From: Agrobacterium tumefaciens
GTDB taxonomy: Bacteria; Pseudomonadota; Alphaproteobacteria; Rhizobiales; Rhizobiaceae
Length of the DNA stretch: 64,000 nucleotides
Direction: 5' to 3'
NCBI GenBank assembly: GCA_025560025.1
Contig: CP048485.1
Span: forward strand, 1,364,001-1,428,000
Below, piece by piece: positions 46,479 to 56,124 of this stretch. The notes beneath the pieces are model-generated. The model was not told where the DNA came from. It made no database searches and worked only from the letters and a program-made list of their open reading frames with translations. Every line of letters starts with the position of its first letter. The first letter of the stretch is position 1. Both the position numbers and the translations under genes were made by a program.

Positions 46479-46764
46479 CGTCAGGTGTCCGGCGCGCTCA
46501 AGAATGCCCAAAAACAGGACAGGTCAAATTTTTCAAACACAGCGTTTCTCGCGGTGAAGCTTTCCTGCCCTTCATTCTCATTATATGCTAACGAGCTTTC
46601 TGGACATCAAGCTGCGATGAAATTAACGGCTCTGATACCGAAATATCAGCATCGGTCTTGCCAAAATGCTGTAAAACAACCAGATAGCAGCAACAGCGGA
46701 CAGAAGTCCGCTTTTAAAAAAACGAAGTTCAGGTGCGGCCTTGACCCGCATCGGGAGAGACGGA
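46479..46764 (+). promoter_or_regulatory. Leader region of folE with terminator-like hairpin (possible folE RNA motif)
   Basis: Divergent region between the IscU-like gene and folE. AGCGGAC (46695-46701) and GTCCGCT (46706-46712) form a perfect stem followed by TTTAAAA, placed 52 bases before the folE start on the folE-sense strand, an attenuator-like layout. A second stem, TGCGG...CCGCA, lies just before the ribosome-binding site. A structured folE RNA motif has been reported upstream of folE in alphaproteobacteria; I could not confirm the match by eye. Confidence 0.45.
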
Positions 46765-47391
46765 ATGGATGCGATCGTGAAGAATTTCCCCGGCGCTGGC
46801 GCAAAACCCGATGTGGCCGAGGCTCGCCCAAGCCAGGCGGAAGCGGAAGAAGCAGTACGCGTTCTTCTGCGCTGGGCAGGAGAAAACCCCGCCCGCGAAG
46901 GTCTCTTGGATACGCCCAAGCGCGTCGCCAAGGCCTACCGCGAACTCTTCGCCGGTTATGAGCTGAACGTTCAGGACGTGCTCGGCACGACCTTCGAGGA
47001 AGTCGGCGGTTATGACGATGTGGTGCTGGTGCGCGACATCCCCTTCTTCTCCCATTGCGAACACCATATGGTGCCGATCGTCGGCAAGGCGCATGTTGCC
47101 TATCTTCCGGCCGGACGCGTGCTCGGCCTGTCGAAGATCGCCCGCGTCGTCGAAATCTTCGGCCGCCGCCTGCAGACACAGGAAAACATGACCGCGCAGA
47201 TCGCGAGATCCATTGAGGAAACGCTGAAACCGCGCGGCGTGGCCGTCATGATCGACGCCGAACATATGTGCATGTCCATGCGCGGCGTAAACAAGCAGGG
47301 GTCCACGACCCTCACCACCAGCTTCACCGGCACGTTCAAGAACGATCCGGCCGAGCAGGTGCGCTTCATGACCATGGTGCGGAACCGTTAA
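46765..47391 (+). CDS. folE: GTP cyclohydrolase I
   Basis: A 208-residue enzyme that converts GTP to dihydroneopterin triphosphate, the first step of folate (tetrahydrofolate) synthesis. The zinc and catalytic motif is visible in [23 protein letters not shown], with [16 protein letters not shown] near the C-terminus; Cys and His ligands are intact. The start at 46765 (GGGAGAGACGGA-ATG) is preferred to the frame's first ATG at 46741. hisI follows 26 bases later on the same strand. Confidence 0.96.
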   Translation: MDAIVKNFPGAGAKPDVAEARPSQAEAEEAVRVLLRWAGENPAREGLLDTPKRVAKAYRELFAGYELNVQDVLGTTFEEVGGYDDVVLVRDIPFFSHCEHHMVPIVGKAHVAYLPAGRVLGLSKIARVVEIFGRRLQTQENMTAQIARSIEETLKPRGVAVMIDAEHMCMSMRGVNKQGSTTLTTSFTGTFKNDPAEQVRFMTMVRNR

Positions 47392-47417
47392 GGTTCCGCT
47401 TTTCCTCCGGGGTAGCA

Positions 47418-47870
47418 ATGTCCACATCGTTTCCGTCCGCGCCTGCGGACAAGGAAGTGCTCGAAAACGCAGGCCTTTTTTCACCGAGATTCGATGCCCA
47501 CGGCCTCGTCACCGCCGTGGTTACGGATGCGCATGACGGCGAATTGCTGATGGTCGCCCATATGAATGCGGAAGCCCTGGCTCTGACGCTGGAGACCGGC
47601 ATCGCCCACTATTACAGCCGCTCACGCGACAGGATCTGGAAGAAGGGCGAAACATCAGGCAATCTGCAGACGGTGAAGGAGTTCCGCACCGATTGCGATC
47701 AGGACGCCGTCTGGCTGAAGGTCTGCGTCGCCGGTCATGATGCCACCTGCCATACCGGTCGCCGCTCGTGCTTTTACCGCACAGTTGAGTTGGCCGACGG
47801 CAATGCCGTCACCAGAATCACCGACGATACCCGCCATTTCGATCCGGCCAGCGTCTATTCGGACAAGTGA
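47418..47870 (+). CDS. hisI: Phosphoribosyl-AMP cyclohydrolase
   Basis: A 150-residue zinc enzyme of the third step of histidine synthesis. It shows [36 protein letters not shown], the metal and active-site block [11 protein letters not shown], and [11 protein letters not shown] with conserved Cys and His. The start has TCCGGGGTAGCA just upstream. It is separate from the rest of the his genes and is coupled with folE, as both are pterin- and purine-linked cyclohydrolases. Confidence 0.96.
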   Translation: MSTSFPSAPADKEVLENAGLFSPRFDAHGLVTAVVTDAHDGELLMVAHMNAEALALTLETGIAHYYSRSRDRIWKKGETSGNLQTVKEFRTDCDQDAVWLKVCVAGHDATCHTGRRSCFYRTVELADGNAVTRITDDTRHFDPASVYSDK

Positions 47871-47964
47871 AGCTCGATCTTCCATCGGCCGCACCAATTT
47901 GCTACCAATATAGGGGGCTCCGGGGATAAGGGCGGAGTCCGTAGAACTGGCAGGGAGTGCGGTC

Positions 47965-48903
47965 ATGTTGGGATGGGGTAATCGTCACAATCCTCTTGCG
48001 GTTGGAAATCCCGAAAACATCGGCAACGAGCCGCCCGTCACCGAGATTGTCGACACACGCCGCATCGCGCTGGCGCTCGGCGGCGGCGCAGCACGCGGCT
48101 GGGCCCATATCGGCGTCTTGCGGGCACTGGACGAGGCCGGGGTGAAGATCGGCATGATTGCCGGAACCTCGATCGGAGCGCTGGTGGGTGGTTGTTATCT
48201 CGCCGGCAAGCTCGATGAGCTGGAGGAATTCGCCCGCTCGCTGACGATGCGCCGCATTGCCGGCCTTCTCGACCTCACAATCGGCGGCGGCGGCCTCTTC
48301 GGCGGCATGCGGCTGACCAAGCGCATGCAGGAGCATCTGGAAGGCCTGCGCGTCGAAAACCTCGATCATCCCTTCATCGCCGTCGCGACGGAATTGCGCA
48401 CGGGCCACGAGGTCTGGATCCATCAGGGCGATCTCGTCACGGCGCTGCGCTCATCCTATGCGCTGCCGGGAATTTTCGAGCCGGTGCAATGCAACGGCCG
48501 CACGCTGATCGATGGTGCACTGGTCAATCCCGTGCCGGTTTCGGTCTGCCGGGCCTATGAGCAGGCGCTCGTCGTTGCCGTCAACCTCAATTATGATCTG
48601 TTCGGCCGCTCCGCGGTGGTCAAGCACGCGGCTTCATCAGCCGGCGGCGGCGCTGCCCCCGTGGAAAGCGCCCCGCGCCCCGGCCTACCGGGCGTGATGG
48701 TACAGGCCTTCAACATCATTCAGGACCGGATTTCGCGCTCGCGTCTTGCCGGCGATCCGCCCGACCTCATGCTGCACCCCCGCATCAACGATATCGGCCT
48801 GTCGGAATTCCACCGCGCCAGCGAAGCCATCGACAGGGGATATGAGGAAACGCGCGCCCGCATTCCTGAACTGGAGCGCATGCAACAGGCGTTCCGCCGC
48901 TGA
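47965..48903 (+). CDS. Patatin-like phospholipase (RssA-type)
   Basis: A 312-residue lipid hydrolase with a Ser-Asp dyad. Visible are the oxyanion loop ALGGGAARGWAHIGVL, the nucleophile elbow IAGTSIGALVGG (G-x-S-x-G), and the DGA Asp in LIDGALVNPVPVSV. The length and order match the RssA-like branch. GGGAGTGCGGTC precedes the ATG. It follows hisI by 94 bases. A 12-bp hairpin with one mismatch (CTCCTACCTGTG with CACAGGAAGGAG, about 48975-49003) follows the gene and may mark the end of transcription. Confidence 0.92.
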   Translation: MLGWGNRHNPLAVGNPENIGNEPPVTEIVDTRRIALALGGGAARGWAHIGVLRALDEAGVKIGMIAGTSIGALVGGCYLAGKLDELEEFARSLTMRRIAGLLDLTIGGGGLFGGMRLTKRMQEHLEGLRVENLDHPFIAVATELRTGHEVWIHQGDLVTALRSSYALPGIFEPVQCNGRTLIDGALVNPVPVSVCRAYEQALVVAVNLNYDLFGRSAVVKHAASSAGGGAAPVESAPRPGLPGVMVQAFNIIQDRISRSRLAGDPPDLMLHPRINDIGLSEFHRASEAIDRGYEETRARIPELERMQQAFRR

Positions 48904-49074
48904 TGCATGACGCGTAGGGTTAGATTTTAGCGCCGAGCATTTCGAGCTAGAGAAAAAACGCGTGCTCCCGCGCCCTCCTACCTGTGCTCGTCACAGGAAG
49001 GAGCGTGTCGGGGCACTCGGTCAAAACCTTACGGAATGCCCCGCTGGAACCACCGCTAGCCAAGGTGCGAAACC

Positions 49075-49509
49075 TCAGCCGGCGATATAGGCCTTGATAT
49101 GTTCGGCCTCCAACTCGATCTCGCCGATCCGCGCCTTCACCACGTCACCGATGGAGATGATGCCGGCAAGACGGCCGTTTTCCTCGACCGGAATATGGCG
49201 GAAACGTCCGCCTGTCATGATCTCCATCAACTCGTCGGTGGTGGAGTTGTGATGACAGCGGATGACGTTCCTGGTCATGGCCGCCGAGACCAGTTGCTGG
49301 AGGGAAGCGGCGCCCTGGCCTGCCACGGCTTTCACCAGATCGCGTTCCGTGAAAATGCCGAGAACGACACCGTCGGCATCCGTCACGACGAGAGCGCCGA
49401 TCTTATGCGCATGCAGCGTTCCCGCCGCTTCGCCGATGGTCACGCCCGGACCGACAGTCACGACATCCCGGCCCTTGCGGTCGAGAAGATCTTTTACGAA
49501 TGTTGCCAT
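49075..49509 (-). CDS. CBS-domain protein
   Basis: A 144-residue protein with two CBS domains (GPGVTIGEAAGTLHAHKIGALVVTDADGVVLGIFTERDLVKAV and TDELMEIMTGGRFRHIPVEENGRLAGIISIGDVVKARI), which pair to bind adenine nucleotides or NAD-type ligands. Stand-alone CBS-pair proteins usually modulate a partner enzyme that cannot be identified here. It has no other domain. Confidence 0.93.
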   Translation of the reverse strand: MATFVKDLLDRKGRDVVTVGPGVTIGEAAGTLHAHKIGALVVTDADGVVLGIFTERDLVKAVAGQGAASLQQLVSAAMTRNVIRCHHNSTTDELMEIMTGGRFRHIPVEENGRLAGIISIGDVVKARIGEIELEAEHIKAYIAG

Positions 49510-49665
49510 GCCTTCCTCCTCTTTTCAGCAATCCGCAACGCGCCGCAGTCTCCCCCGACGGTTGCAAATCATGGAGCATGGTGCGCTGAGGCCCGCGTGA
49601 ATGCAATCCCGGATGGGACGCGCGCAAGCAAATTTGCGCCACGGCCGTCAAGGAGCGTGATCGCT

Positions 49666-50403
49666 TCAGCGCAGCGGACGATCGAACAGGCCGAAGAAAA
49701 GAAAGCCAAGCAGGTAGCCGAAAATATGCGCATCCCAGGCGATTGCACCGCCGACATCACCGAACAGCGGAACCCCGACCGCAATCAGCACATTGCCGAA
49801 AAGCCACATCAGCGTGAAGACGAGCACGGTTCTGTTTGAAAGCGCCGCCAGAATGCTCTGCCGGGGCATCAGATGCCCGAAAGAAGCGCTGTAGCCGCCG
49901 CGAGCGGGGAAAGCGAAACGGCAGGCGGCCCCCATCAGCGCCGAGACCACACCTGACGCCCCGATCAGGACCGTGACATCGCCCCAGTTCAGCGCCGCAT
50001 GGCCAAAGGCCGAAACGGCGGCGGAAATGCACCACAACAACACGAATCGGAGTGTGCCGATCCGGCGCAGAACCGGCGCGCCGAAGGCCATCAGCCACAA
50101 TCCGTTAAAGAGAATATGCTCGATGCCGCCATGCAGGAAAGAATAGGTGACCGGCGTCCAGAGCCATTCCATTCCCTGCTGGGAGAAAGACATGGCATAA
50201 CGCAGCGGAATGAAGCCGAAGGTGAAAATGTACCAGGCGGTCCCATCCTCCGACAGAAAATAGGCCGGAAGCACATAGGCCAGGAGCAATGCAGCCAATA
50301 GACCGACCAGAAACGGCGGCAGGTTGAAGACGGGATTGTTCGTGTCGTCTTTCGGTTCCGGCGTTTCCGAAACCGGCGGCTGCTCGCCGTCGCCATAGGA
50401 CAT
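49666..50403 (-). CDS. Rhomboid family intramembrane serine protease
   Basis: A 245-residue protein with six to seven helices. The catalytic Ser lies in LIGASGVVSALMGA (G-x-S-G) and the catalytic His in WDAHIFGYLLGFLFF; the loop WTPVTYSFLHGGIEHILFNGLWL carries the conserved Arg-less H-x-x-x-N portion. Rhomboids cut membrane proteins within the bilayer. The start is at 50403 (MSYGDGEQPPV); the upstream region is a 355-bp gap. Confidence 0.93.
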   Translation of the reverse strand: MSYGDGEQPPVSETPEPKDDTNNPVFNLPPFLVGLLAALLLAYVLPAYFLSEDGTAWYIFTFGFIPLRYAMSFSQQGMEWLWTPVTYSFLHGGIEHILFNGLWLMAFGAPVLRRIGTLRFVLLWCISAAVSAFGHAALNWGDVTVLIGASGVVSALMGAACRFAFPARGGYSASFGHLMPRQSILAALSNRTVLVFTLMWLFGNVLIAVGVPLFGDVGGAIAWDAHIFGYLLGFLFFGLFDRPLR

Positions 50404-50758
50404 GATACCATCCCTGTCTTTTTAGAAATTTACGTCTCCGAGCAATATAGGAAGCCCGGACGAAAAAAAAGCCGTCCTGCCTTTGATGCACCTGACGCGA
50501 AAACCCTATCGGTCCAAGCGCCGGGATCAAGGACAGTCCGGCTTGAGACAGCGCCCTGAAAGTCTCGGGCGGAGCCATCAATTGTGCTGACGGACGTTAC
50601 CCCGACATGGCTGCACCGATGCCACGGCTCTTGCTAACGCGCAATCTCAACCATTTGTTAACCTTAACAAAATCGACTGGCACGAAATTCGCTACACCTC
50701 TCCATACAGACGTTCGAAAGGACATGATGTCCCAAAAACGAACATGGAGAACGATGCT
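50404..50758. other. Divergent intergenic region between the rhomboid and PAS genes
   Basis: About 355 bases with no gene, repeat or hairpin that I can support. It must hold the two divergent promoters. The start of the PAS gene is preceded by GGAG. Confidence 0.4.
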
Positions 50759-51316
50759 ATGAAAAGCATGGGCGGACTGGACATATACAACTATTGGGAC
50801 GAGTTGCGCGGCAACAAGCCCGCGCCCCGTCGCGAAGACATAGATCCCGCAAGGCTCAAACATCATCTGGGCGATCTCTTCATCCTGACGGACAAGGGAG
50901 AACACTCGCCATTCTTCCGCCTGGCCGGTACACGTCTCTGCGATCTGTTCGGCCGGGAATTGCGGGATCGTCCGTTTTCGGAACTGTGGTCGGCGGAAAA
51001 AGCCGTTTTCCCCTGCCGCGTCGCGCGTGGCATCCTGCAGCATAGGTTACCCGTCGTGTTCGACGTGGAGGCAGAGGATAATCATGGCGCGGCACCGCTG
51101 GCATTCGAGATGCTGCTGTTGCCGCTGCGCACCGACGAAGGCACGGCCCCGCGGTTGCTCGGAGCGCTGCTTCCGGAACGGCCGCGTCACGAATTCGACG
51201 CGCCCGTCAACTGCCTTGTGATGAAGGGCAGCCGCCTGCTGCACCTGGACATCGCCTCAGCAAATTATGCGGCGAATGCGGGAGCCGCCGTCACACCGCG
51301 CACGGGAAACTGTTGA
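50759..51316 (+). CDS. PAS-domain protein (PAS_5 family)
   Basis: A 185-residue protein of the rhizobial PAS_5 type: IYNYWDELRGNKPAPRREDIDPARLKHHLGDLFILTDKGEHSPFFRLAGTRLCDLFGRELRDRPFSELW is the domain's N-terminal half, with the DIDP and LPxxFRLAGT-like blocks. It is a lone sensor domain without output domain, so it must act through a partner. The start at 50759 (GGAG spaced 8-9 bases) is preferred to 50744. Confidence 0.87.
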   Translation: MKSMGGLDIYNYWDELRGNKPAPRREDIDPARLKHHLGDLFILTDKGEHSPFFRLAGTRLCDLFGRELRDRPFSELWSAEKAVFPCRVARGILQHRLPVVFDVEAEDNHGAAPLAFEMLLLPLRTDEGTAPRLLGALLPERPRHEFDAPVNCLVMKGSRLLHLDIASANYAANAGAAVTPRTGNC

Positions 51317-51499
51317 AGACTGATCCACCTGCCCCGGTGCGGGCAGACGGCACGCAGCCGTCGTGTAATTTCGTTTAAAAAACGTCATATGTGTAACGAT
51401 TATTGCCATTTGGAAAAATTGTAGAGATCAAACAATACAGTCTGTTAACCCGGGCAAGGTAGAGATTTGTGATCATTATCCGTCACAATTGCGCTGTCC

Positions 51500-52117
51500 A
51501 TGTTTTCATCTCGCTCGGCCAACACCGCCCAAATTCTGCGTCCCGTTGAAGAGGCGCCCCTCGACGACGCCGTTCGCGTGTCGTTCAGCGGCCGTCTCAT
51601 GTTGCCCGACCATCAGGAATATGATTGCACAGCGACCGAGATGACCGCCGAGAAAGCACAGTTCAGCTGCTCCGGCATCGCCCGCAACGGCGACCGTGTC
51701 ATCGCCTATCTCCAGCACATTGGCCGCATCGAAGGAACGGTGACTTCGCTCACCGCCTCCGGCTTTGTCATCGCCATCAATGCGCCGGAGCGCAAGCGTG
51801 AAAAGCTTGCCGCCCAGCTGGCATGGATCGCCAAGCGCCAATTGCTTGGCCTGCCGGAAGACCGCCGCCACGACCGCCTGACGCCGCGCAATGCCAAGGC
51901 CCAGCTGGTTCTGGAAGACGGCGTGCTTGTCACCTGCCGGCTCATCGACCTTTCCCTGTCCGGCGCTGCAATCGAAATCGAAAACCGGCCGCCGCTCGGC
52001 AGCCGCGTGCAGCTCGGCAAGGCCATGAGCGGCAAGATCGTGCGTCACTTCATGGAAGGCGTGGCGGTCGAGTTCGATCGCGTCCAGTCTCCCGACGCCC
52101 TGATCGAATTTCTCTAG
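51500..52117 (+). CDS. PilZ-domain protein (likely c-di-GMP receptor)
   Basis: A 205-residue protein with an N-terminal beta-barrel module (RVSFSGRLMLPDHQEYDCTATEMTAEKAQFSC) and a C-terminal PilZ domain. The c-di-GMP motif is visible as RHDRLTPR (R-x-x-x-R) followed by DLSLSGAAIEI (D/N-x-S-x-x-G). The first half also resembles a degenerate PilZ. It probably senses c-di-GMP and changes motility or surface synthesis. Confidence 0.92.
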   Translation: MFSSRSANTAQILRPVEEAPLDDAVRVSFSGRLMLPDHQEYDCTATEMTAEKAQFSCSGIARNGDRVIAYLQHIGRIEGTVTSLTASGFVIAINAPERKREKLAAQLAWIAKRQLLGLPEDRRHDRLTPRNAKAQLVLEDGVLVTCRLIDLSLSGAAIEIENRPPLGSRVQLGKAMSGKIVRHFMEGVAVEFDRVQSPDALIEFL

Positions 52118-52861
52118 ACATTTCCAGTGGCAGTCCTGGAGTAGTTTTACGCACAGAATGCGTAAAACCGGGGGTAAGAAATGCCCCGACAAATTCAATC
52201 CATGGAAGGTGAAGCAGGCCTGATGCGGGCGCAGCATTTTGATGCGCCAGGACCTATCGCGAATACTGCTTGCCGTTATGACAGCCTCGAGCCACCGCGC
52301 GGACGCGCATCGACGCGATTCCCGCAAAACCGGAATGGCGGCGGCGGAGATTGAGTTTTAAACAGCACGTCCTGCACCGTCTATTCCGCTTAACCCAGAT
52401 GCCATATGGCCGGTCACAGCGCGTAACTTAGCGCCACTGCGGGCAGTTTCCTGCACTTGGACCCTCAGGAAAACGCCCGTTCCAAAACTTTTTCCAAGAA
52501 AAAAGCAGTTTTTTCGAAGTTTTTTTCGCTGACTTTTCGTGCTGTCCCGACCTGAAACAGCCATCCCAAAACGGGAAATCCATGTCCCTGCGCTGCGCCA
52601 CCGGATGACTTCACGCGGCCGTGAAAACAGCGCAACTCAAAAAATCGCTGTCAATACAGTGGAATAAATGGCTACCAAAAGACTAAGGGCGGGATGCGTA
52701 AAATTCTAATAAAATTTGTCTCAAACACGCATAAAAACTCACTCAAATACAGTTCAAAATAGCGGCTAATTTGCTGAAATTTAAGCTCAAATTGCCCCAC
52801 CTAAATTTCCGGCGGGTCAAAATATACCTGCGAATGTCTCCTCAACACGGGGAGACAAGCA
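52118..52861. other. Long AT-rich intergenic region upstream of the BTLCP gene
   Basis: About 740 bases without a supported gene. A perfect 10-bp hairpin, GTTTTACGCA (52145-52154) with TGCGTAAAAC (52160-52169), follows the PilZ gene and resembles the rhizobial ATGCGTAAAAC repeat at 24694-24765. The half nearest the BTLCP gene is rich in A and T tracts (for example 52620-52850), typical of a strong or regulated promoter region. No ORF in it has a ribosome-binding site. Confidence 0.45.
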
Positions 52862-53467
52862 ATGAACAACAACCGTATCGTTTTCGTCCTGATCGCATTC
52901 ATCGTCAGCGCCTTCGCAAGCCAGGCAGGCGCATCGCCGGCCGCAGTCATGCGTGTGATCGGCAAGGCCAACCCGCCGATCGGCCACTATGAATTCTGCC
53001 AGACCTATCAGAGCGAATGCCAGCCGACCTCGCTGGATACCGGTCCGATGAAGCTGACCGAAGAGCGCTGGAAGACGATGCTGGACGTCAACTACACCGT
53101 CAACACGACGATCACGCCGATGACCGACATGGAAATCTACGGCGTTGAGGAACGCTGGGCCTATCCGACCACGGTCGGCGATTGCGAAGACTTCGTGCTT
53201 CTGAAGCGCAAGATGCTGATGAACAAGGGCTTCTCCGCCTCCAACCTGCTGATCACGGTGGTTCTGCAGCCGAATGGCGAAGGCCACGCCGTCCTCACCG
53301 TTCGCACCGATCGCGGCGATTTCATCCTCGACAACATGCGTAACAAGGTCATGAACTGGTCGGAGACCGAATATACCTACCTGAAGCGCCAGGACACCGC
53401 CAATCCCGGCCGCTGGATGAAAATTCAGGATGGCCGCGCCACCAACGCCGTCGGCGGCATCAACTAA
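52862..53467 (+). CDS. Periplasmic transglutaminase-like cysteine protease (BTLCP family)
   Basis: A 201-residue protein with a signal peptide (MNNNRIVFVLIAFIVSAFAS, cut after GASPA). The BTLCP core shows the catalytic Cys in TTVGDCEDFVLLKRKML, the His in GEGHAVLTVRTDRGDFILDN and the Asp that follows it. The best-known relative, LapG, cleaves surface adhesins under c-di-GMP control. The DUF920-type branch in rhizobia is broadly conserved but its substrate is unknown. ATG follows GGGGAGACAAGCA. A terminator follows the gene. Confidence 0.9.
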   Translation: MNNNRIVFVLIAFIVSAFASQAGASPAAVMRVIGKANPPIGHYEFCQTYQSECQPTSLDTGPMKLTEERWKTMLDVNYTVNTTITPMTDMEIYGVEERWAYPTTVGDCEDFVLLKRKMLMNKGFSASNLLITVVLQPNGEGHAVLTVRTDRGDFILDNMRNKVMNWSETEYTYLKRQDTANPGRWMKIQDGRATNAVGGIN

Positions 53468-53504
53468 GGCCGTTCAAGCGACAGCAATACCGTCTCCCCA
53501 AACG

Positions 53505-53537
53505 AAAAAGCCGGCTCCGCAAGGAAGCCGGCTTTTT
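53505..53537 (+). terminator. Rho-independent terminator of the BTLCP gene
   Basis: AAAAAGCCGGCT (53505-53516) and AGCCGGCTTTTT (53526-53537) are perfect reverse complements; the run of T continues CGTTTT. It also sits between the gene and the convergent DUF1489 gene and can act both ways. Confidence 0.95.
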
Positions 53538-53561
53538 CGTTTTCATGCAATTCGCTGAGCG

Positions 53562-53999
53562 TCAGAGCAGGCCAAGCTCGGCCAGCTCCCGGCGCAGATC
53601 GGAAGGCATATCCTCACCGCCCGCACCGCCGCCGCCGAGATCGCGCGGCGCTTCGTCGTCCTTGAGATAACGCCAGCCCTGAAACGGCCGCTTCGGCGCT
53701 GGCGAGGTTTCGATCACCTCTGGGCCGAGAATGAGATCGCAGCGGGTAATACCGTCGTCGCCCTTGAAGGAGCGGAGGTCGAGAAGCTTCTGCCGCGCCT
53801 GCACCTGCCCCTTGATGACCCAATAGAGCGAGCCGCCTTCCAGCAGCTCCTCAACTCGCTTGGGGATCATCCGGGTCGTGTGCACGCTATGCGGCTCAAG
53901 GCCGGCGGCAATCGCGGTCAGCGAGCGATGCGCGACCCAGTCTCTCAAATCCTGGAGTGAATCCGCGCCGACGCAAAGTTTTATCAGATGTAGAGGCAT
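53562..53999 (-). CDS. DUF1489 protein
   Basis: A 145-residue protein of the alphaproteobacterial DUF1489 family: MPLHLIKLCVGADSLQDLRDWV, HTTRMIPKRVEELLEGGSLYWVIKGQVQARQKLLDLRSF and CDLILGPEVIETSPAPKRPFQGWRYL. No enzyme motif is visible. The start sits close to the family N-terminus. It lies downstream of sdaA with a 65-bp gap. Confidence 0.93.
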   Translation of the reverse strand: MPLHLIKLCVGADSLQDLRDWVAHRSLTAIAAGLEPHSVHTTRMIPKRVEELLEGGSLYWVIKGQVQARQKLLDLRSFKGDDGITRCDLILGPEVIETSPAPKRPFQGWRYLKDDEAPRDLGGGGAGGEDMPSDLRRELAELGLL

Positions 54000-54064
54000 G
54001 GCCCTATCAATGCCTTTTTGCGGCGGGCGTCAAGCATCTGGACAATGCCCGCCGCCCTGCCCGC

Positions 54065-55468
54065 TCAGCACTCCACAACGTTGACGGCCAGGCCGCCGGT
54101 GGAGGTTTCCTTGTATTTCTCGCTCATGTCGTTGCCGGTCTGACGCATGGTTTCGATACAGGCGTCGAGCGGCACGAAATGCTGGCCGTCACCCTTCAGC
54201 GCCAGCGACGCCGCCGTCACCGCTTTCACGGCACCCAGCGCGTTGCGCTCGATACAGGGCACCTGCACCAGCCCGGCAATCGGATCGCAGGTCATGCCGA
54301 GATGATGTTCCAGCGCAATTTCAGCAGCATTTTCAATCTGCTCCGGCGACCCGCCCATGACCGCGGCAAGACCCGCGGCCGCCATGGCCGCCGCCGAGCC
54401 GACTTCGCCCTGACAGCCCACCTCAGCGCCTGAAATGGAAGCATTGTGCTTGATGATACCGCCGATTGCGGCGGCCGTCAGCAGGAAGTCCCGCACGTCG
54501 TCAACAGTCGCATCCTCATGGAAATGCCGGAAATATCTGACCGTGGCCGGAACGACGCCTGCCGCACCATTGGTCGGCGCGGTAACCACCCGGCCGCCGG
54601 CGGCGTTTTCTTCATTCACGGCCATGGCATAGACACTGAGCCAGTCATTCGCCAGAACCGGGTTCATCCGGTTGCTGCGCCACTCCTCATTCAGCTTCTC
54701 ATAGATGGAACGCGCGCGGCGGCGCACCTTCAGGCCGCCCGGCATGATGCCATCGACCTTAAGGCCCCGCTCGATACAGCCGTTCATCGCTTCCCAGATC
54801 TGGTCGAGACGTTCGTTCAACTCCTCGCGGGAAACCACCGTTTCCTCGTTCGCACGTTTCATCTGCGCGATGGTTCGGCCGGAACGACCCGCCATATCCA
54901 GCATCTCCCGCGCGGTGGCGAAAGGATAAGGCACGCGCGGACCGTTATCGATGGTCTTGCCACGCTGCTTGATCGCCTCCAGTTCCGTATCGGTGACGAC
55001 GAAACCGCCGCCAACGGAATAATAGATGCGCTTGATCAGCAACCGGCCCTGATTGTCGAAGGCGGAGAAAGTCATGCCGTTAGCATGGCCCGGCAGCGGG
55101 TTCTTCTTGTCGAAGACCAGATCTTCAGCCGGTCGGAACTCATAGGACGGATGGCCGGGCGGCGACACGGTGCCGGCCTTTTCCACCTTTTCGATAATGG
55201 CGTCCATCGCATCGGGATCGACAAGGTCCGGCCGCTCGCCGGTGAGACCGAGAATGACCGCACGCCCGGTGCCATGACCAATGCCAGTAAAGGCAAGAGA
55301 GCCATGCAGGCTGACCTTCAGACGCGAAACGGAGGCACCCGCCGGACGCGGCCACTCATCCGAGAGGATCAGGGCGAGAAAGCGGTTCGCCGCCGTCATT
55401 GGCCCCATCGTATGCGAACTGGAAGGACCGATGCCGATCTTGAAGACGTCGAAGACCGAAAGAAACAT
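54065..55468 (-). CDS. sdaA: L-serine ammonia-lyase (serine dehydratase)
   Basis: Iron-sulfur-dependent enzyme of 467 residues that turns serine into pyruvate and ammonia. The fused beta and alpha parts are visible: [21 protein letters not shown] at the N-terminus, then [38 protein letters not shown] and [21 protein letters not shown], whose cysteines bind the [4Fe-4S] cluster. The length matches SdaA of the one-chain type. The start at 55468 begins with the conserved FLSVFDVFK block. Confidence 0.96.
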   Translation of the reverse strand: MFLSVFDVFKIGIGPSSSHTMGPMTAANRFLALILSDEWPRPAGASVSRLKVSLHGSLAFTGIGHGTGRAVILGLTGERPDLVDPDAMDAIIEKVEKAGTVSPPGHPSYEFRPAEDLVFDKKNPLPGHANGMTFSAFDNQGRLLIKRIYYSVGGGFVVTDTELEAIKQRGKTIDNGPRVPYPFATAREMLDMAGRSGRTIAQMKRANEETVVSREELNERLDQIWEAMNGCIERGLKVDGIMPGGLKVRRRARSIYEKLNEEWRSNRMNPVLANDWLSVYAMAVNEENAAGGRVVTAPTNGAAGVVPATVRYFRHFHEDATVDDVRDFLLTAAAIGGIIKHNASISGAEVGCQGEVGSAAAMAAAGLAAVMGGSPEQIENAAEIALEHHLGMTCDPIAGLVQVPCIERNALGAVKAVTAASLALKGDGQHFVPLDACIETMRQTGNDMSEKYKETSTGGLAVNVVEC

Positions 55469-55647
55469 GAGGTTTGTCCTGAATAAAAATGGATTCCACC
55501 ACCATCATATCCAAAGCCGCGACGGATCGCCACAAAAGAGCGTCAGCGGTTTGCACAGCTGCGACATATCGGCCGCCCATACGAAAACAGCACGGTTTCC
55601 AGAGGAAAACCGCGCCGTTTCAAAACCCGTCAATTCAGGAGAAGTGC

Positions 55648-55749
55648 TTATGGGCTGCCAAAAATGTACGTCAATGCGAGAAAAGCGGCAAAGCCTGCAA
55701 GTGCGCGCAACGTGACGCCCCAGCAGGATTTCTGAGCGGTTTCTTCCAT
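55648..55749 (-). CDS. Tiny membrane protein (33 aa), unrecognised
   Basis: On the minus strand this gives MEETAQKSCWGVTLRALAGF then AAFLALTYIFGSP: a polar amphipathic start with one Cys, then a single helix (residues 12-30). GGAG spaced 6 bases before the ATG (CTGGAGTAATC-ATG) gives a good ribosome-binding site. I do not know the family. It is isolated between sdaA and the next gene. I rate it likely real because of the clear membrane pattern and start site. Confidence 0.6.
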   Translation of the reverse strand: MEETAQKSCWGVTLRALAGFAAFLALTYIFGSP

Positions 55750-56124
55750 GATTACTCCAGCTATTCACTCTCCGGGGGATCTTCAAGACCCGGCCCGTGG
55801 ATGAAGCATTTATTAAAATCCGGCGGGGAACGCAAATGCAAAAAGCGGCTAAATGAAGGCGTTTTTGACAGGCTGCCATTCGCCCATTGCATAGGTATAA
55901 GAAAAAACAAAGCCTTAGAGGCAGGCTGTCGACAAAGCCATTTTCACCCATCGCCTCAATTTGAACCAAAGTGTAACCGGTTTATGAAGGTTTCACACAA
56001 ACACCTGTTGAAAACTGCTTCCACCGGCACGTTAAGGTCGAATTTCCGCGGTCAGACTGTTGCGCCTTGAAAGCCTGCGACCACTGCTCTATCGACAGAC
56101 AACGGCAACGGGACACGTCATTTC
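55750..56124. other. Intergenic stretch before the 116-aa gene
   Basis: About 375 bases with no supported gene. It holds the promoter side of the tiny membrane-protein gene on the minus strand and of the 116-aa gene on the plus strand, with no clear repeat or operator. Confidence 0.35.

Noticed and set aside
52358..52564. A 68-codon minus-strand frame in the long gap upstream of the BTLCP gene
   Set aside because: No start signal, Lys/Arg-rich random-looking content and AT-rich surroundings.
54020..54055. GCGGCGGGC-GCCCGCCGC stem between sdaA and the DUF1489 gene
   Set aside because: The adjacent run is A on the sdaA sense strand, so it does not look like a terminator; may be chance GC pairing.
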